Origin: Physcomitrium patens
Lineage: Eukaryota; Streptophyta; Bryopsida; Funariales; Funariaceae
Assembly: GCF_000002425.4 (NCBI RefSeq)
Contig: NC_037254.1
Location: 22,521,120-22,585,119, forward strand
Length of the DNA stretch: 64,000 bases
Reading direction: 5' to 3'
The translations under genes and the position numbers were made by a program. Under the pieces are notes generated by a model. It worked only from the letters and a program-made list of their open reading frames with translations, had not been told where the DNA came from and ran no database searches. Numbering within the stretch: the stretch's first letter is position 1; every line of letters starts with the position of its first letter. This document shows positions 62,135 to 64,000 of this stretch, piece by piece.

Positions 62135-62850
62135 TTGTCTATAGAAGGAAAAATAATGGATAGTACTCTTTTTAGAAGTGAAAATAGATTTATAACTATT
62201 ATAGATTTTTATGGGCTTATTAATACTTTTAGAATGAAAATCTCATATATTTCTAATGTAAATCATAAAAGTATTATTTCTATGGATATAGAAGAAATCA
62301 AAAATAAAAATTCAAAGACTACACTAAAAATTTTTGCAATTGACAAAAGTAAGTAGATCAAATTTATAATCAAATCTCAATAGCTTTGCTACTACAAGTA
62401 TAAAGGAGGTAAGGATAAATATGCCAAAGAAATTTGATGGAACAAGATCAAAGTTTTAAAGGTTTCTACAATAAGTGAAGCTCTATCTAAAGTTGCATCC
62501 TTTTAAATTTCTTAAGAGTTTTATTCAATTTTGATTTATAGATGTGACTTTTTAAAAGATACCAAGAAAAAAGATTTGATTGAAGAAGTACAAGTCAAGT
62601 CATAGCCACACTGTTTAAATTTTTGGAAGCTTATTTATTCAAACCAAAGCCTATAAAAATTGACAAGGTATGTTTTAAACTTCTTATTGAGCAAGAAAAG
62701 ATTCAACATTGTTAAGAAGGTTTTTACTTATATTGTAGAGAACCCAAGTACACTACTCAATATTGTCCAAAGAAGCAATATAATTACAAAATAAAAAGCA
62801 TGGTTGCCAAAGAAGACAATGTGTCAAAAATAACTTTCTCTAGCTACAAT
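62135..62850 (+). pseudogene. E4 gag remnant
   Basis: The start reads MSIEGKIMDSTLFRSENRF (62135 on), like E3 gag. At about 62420-62460 'MPKKFDGTRSKF' follows in another frame. A zinc knuckle LYC-REPKYTTQYC lies at about 62730-62775, with the first Cys lost. Frames are broken in at least three places. Confidence 0.75.
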
Positions 62851-62863
62851 GGAGACCATATAG

Positions 62864-63230
62864 ATGGATTCTTATGCAATATCTAGTAAAGGTCATTTTT
62901 GTTTTAGATCCCTTATCTTGTTTAATATTAGAATTTTTTTTAGGACTAAAAATCATAATTTTTTGTATCTTATTAGATTTAGGAACCTTAGCATATTTTA
63001 TAGAGAAGGATTTTATCAAAAACATGAAATATCTAAAATCAAGAAAATCAAATCTATGCATATAGAAATTATAGACAGTCATTTGTTGTCCTTTGGAGAT
63101 ATTATCTATAAAATAATTCCTATAGATGTAAAAATTAAAGATCATAATAGCTTAGTAATATTTAATGTCATTAGATTTTTTTTTTCAATCTAATTATTTT
63201 AAGATTATTGTGATTAAAAAAATATAGCCT
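62864..63230 (+). pseudogene. E4 protease remnant
   Basis: Reads SMHIEIIDSHLLSFGDIIYK and then NSLVIFNVIRF, matching the Y protease tail (HVEVIDGRPLLSG, FNIIRTP). The catalytic Asp region has decayed to LLDLGT. Confidence 0.7.
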
Positions 63231-64000
63231 TTAAATAGACTAGATTTTTTATAACCTTGATTTTTTTGTAATTTAATCTAAGATTCAACTAGTCAAGGAA
63301 AAATTTATAAGTTTAATATAATCAAATCTTTATTAATAGAAGCACGAGCTTTTATACATGCTATAAAATAAGGATTAGCTTTTATTATATATGGCACACC
63401 TATTTATGATAGAAAAAATATTTTAAGTGGTATTCTAAGCTAATATTAAGATTATCAAGATATTTTTAAATAAAAAAAAAAAAATCTTCTAGAGCATTGT
63501 CTTTATGATTTTTCTATCAATCTTTAAGATGGAAATATACTCCTTGACTAAAAACTTCATATATCATTTTAAATCTCTAATATGACCTCCTATCTTATTT
63601 ATGAAGAAAAAAGACAAATCTTTGTGAATGTATATGGACTATTAAGGATTCAAAAAGATCACTATTAATAATATGTATCTTTTATCTTTAATTTTAGAAA
63701 TTCTTGATTAACTCAATTCAACAAAGATCTATACAAAAATAAATCTACAAGGAGCATACAACATAATACACATCAAAAAAGGAGATGAATAGAAGGTTGT
63801 GTTTTAAATCAAGTATGGACATTTCAAATATGATATTATACCTTTTAGATTTATAAATGCACCAACTACTTTTAAAAATGTAATGAATGTTATTTTTTTG
63901 TGAGTTTTTTGATAATTTTTTTTTATCTAGATGATATTTTAATCTATTCTAATAACATAAAAGAGCATAAAATTTATATTTTTTATATATTATAAAATTG
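63231..64000 (+). pseudogene. E4 RT remnant
   Basis: Pieces of the RT: finger region near 63560-63680, 'KIYTKINLQGAYNIIHIKKG' at about 63725-63783, and an FYLDDIL-type catalytic motif at about 63920-63950. It runs off the right edge of the window. Confidence 0.7.

Larger units (their letters stand above)
60910..64000 (+). mobile_element. E4: decayed chromovirus, plus strand, 3' part outside the window
   Basis: 5' LTR 60910-61438, leader, L4 solo LTR, gag, protease, RT. Same family as E3 but opposite orientation. RT can be followed to the right edge, with '[12 protein letters not shown]' near 63915-63955. It inserted into the same copia element as E3. The primer site after the LTR is decayed. 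Confidence 0.85.

Overview
The window is nuclear DNA of a land plant. Two multi-exon genes with GT-AG introns sit in small islands of balanced base composition, surrounded by very AT-rich, decayed LTR retrotransposons nested in one another. There is no bacterial gene organisation, CRISPR array or rRNA. The two genes (a plant-type guanylate-binding protein and a DA1-type LIM peptidase) occur across land plants. I cannot name the species; the density of old, C-to-T-decayed chromoviruses would suit a large-genome lycophyte, fern or gymnosperm, but that is a guess.

Layout. 1-8.5 kb: a decayed minus-strand chromovirus (E1) carrying a solo LTR of family A and a solo LTR of a 1.25-kb noncoding family (L3), then an L4-family LTR split by another L3, then a truncated L3. 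8.7-22.1 kb: a minus-strand Athila/Tat-like Ty3 element (A) that has lost its 3' LTR. It is split by a young chromovirus (Y, 13180-19329) with nearly identical LTRs, a perfect 5-bp target duplication (cccgt), gag, pol with two stop codons, a chromodomain and an extra ORF3. 22.1-23.5 kb: L4 remnants. 23.5-33 kb: gene island with a GBPL3-like GTPase gene on the plus strand (18 exons including a 5' UTR exon). 33.9-38.2 kb: decayed minus-strand chromovirus E2. 39.4-39.9 kb: clean solo LTR. 41.1-47.5 kb: gene island with a DA1-like gene on the plus strand (11 coding exons). 48.8-51.6 kb: unique sequence without a recognisable gene but with a tRNA-Gly-like unit. 52.2-60.9 kb: a decayed Ty1/copia element interrupted by chromovirus E3 (53476-60647, TSD ttaat), itself interrupted by an L3 solo LTR. 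60.9-64 kb: a plus-strand chromovirus E4, with an L4 solo LTR in its leader, running off the window.

The most interesting result is that the chromovirus lineage carries a third reading frame (ORF3) between the chromodomain and the 3' LTR. It is intact in the young element Y, and its decayed homologue can be read at the same place in two older elements (E2 and E3). The LTRs of Y also carry perfect heat-shock-element arrays upstream of a TATA box, which suggests heat-inducible transcription. The two cellular genes have no visible functional link to each other; the first is implicated in immune and nuclear-pore-associated GTPase functions and the second in organ-size control.
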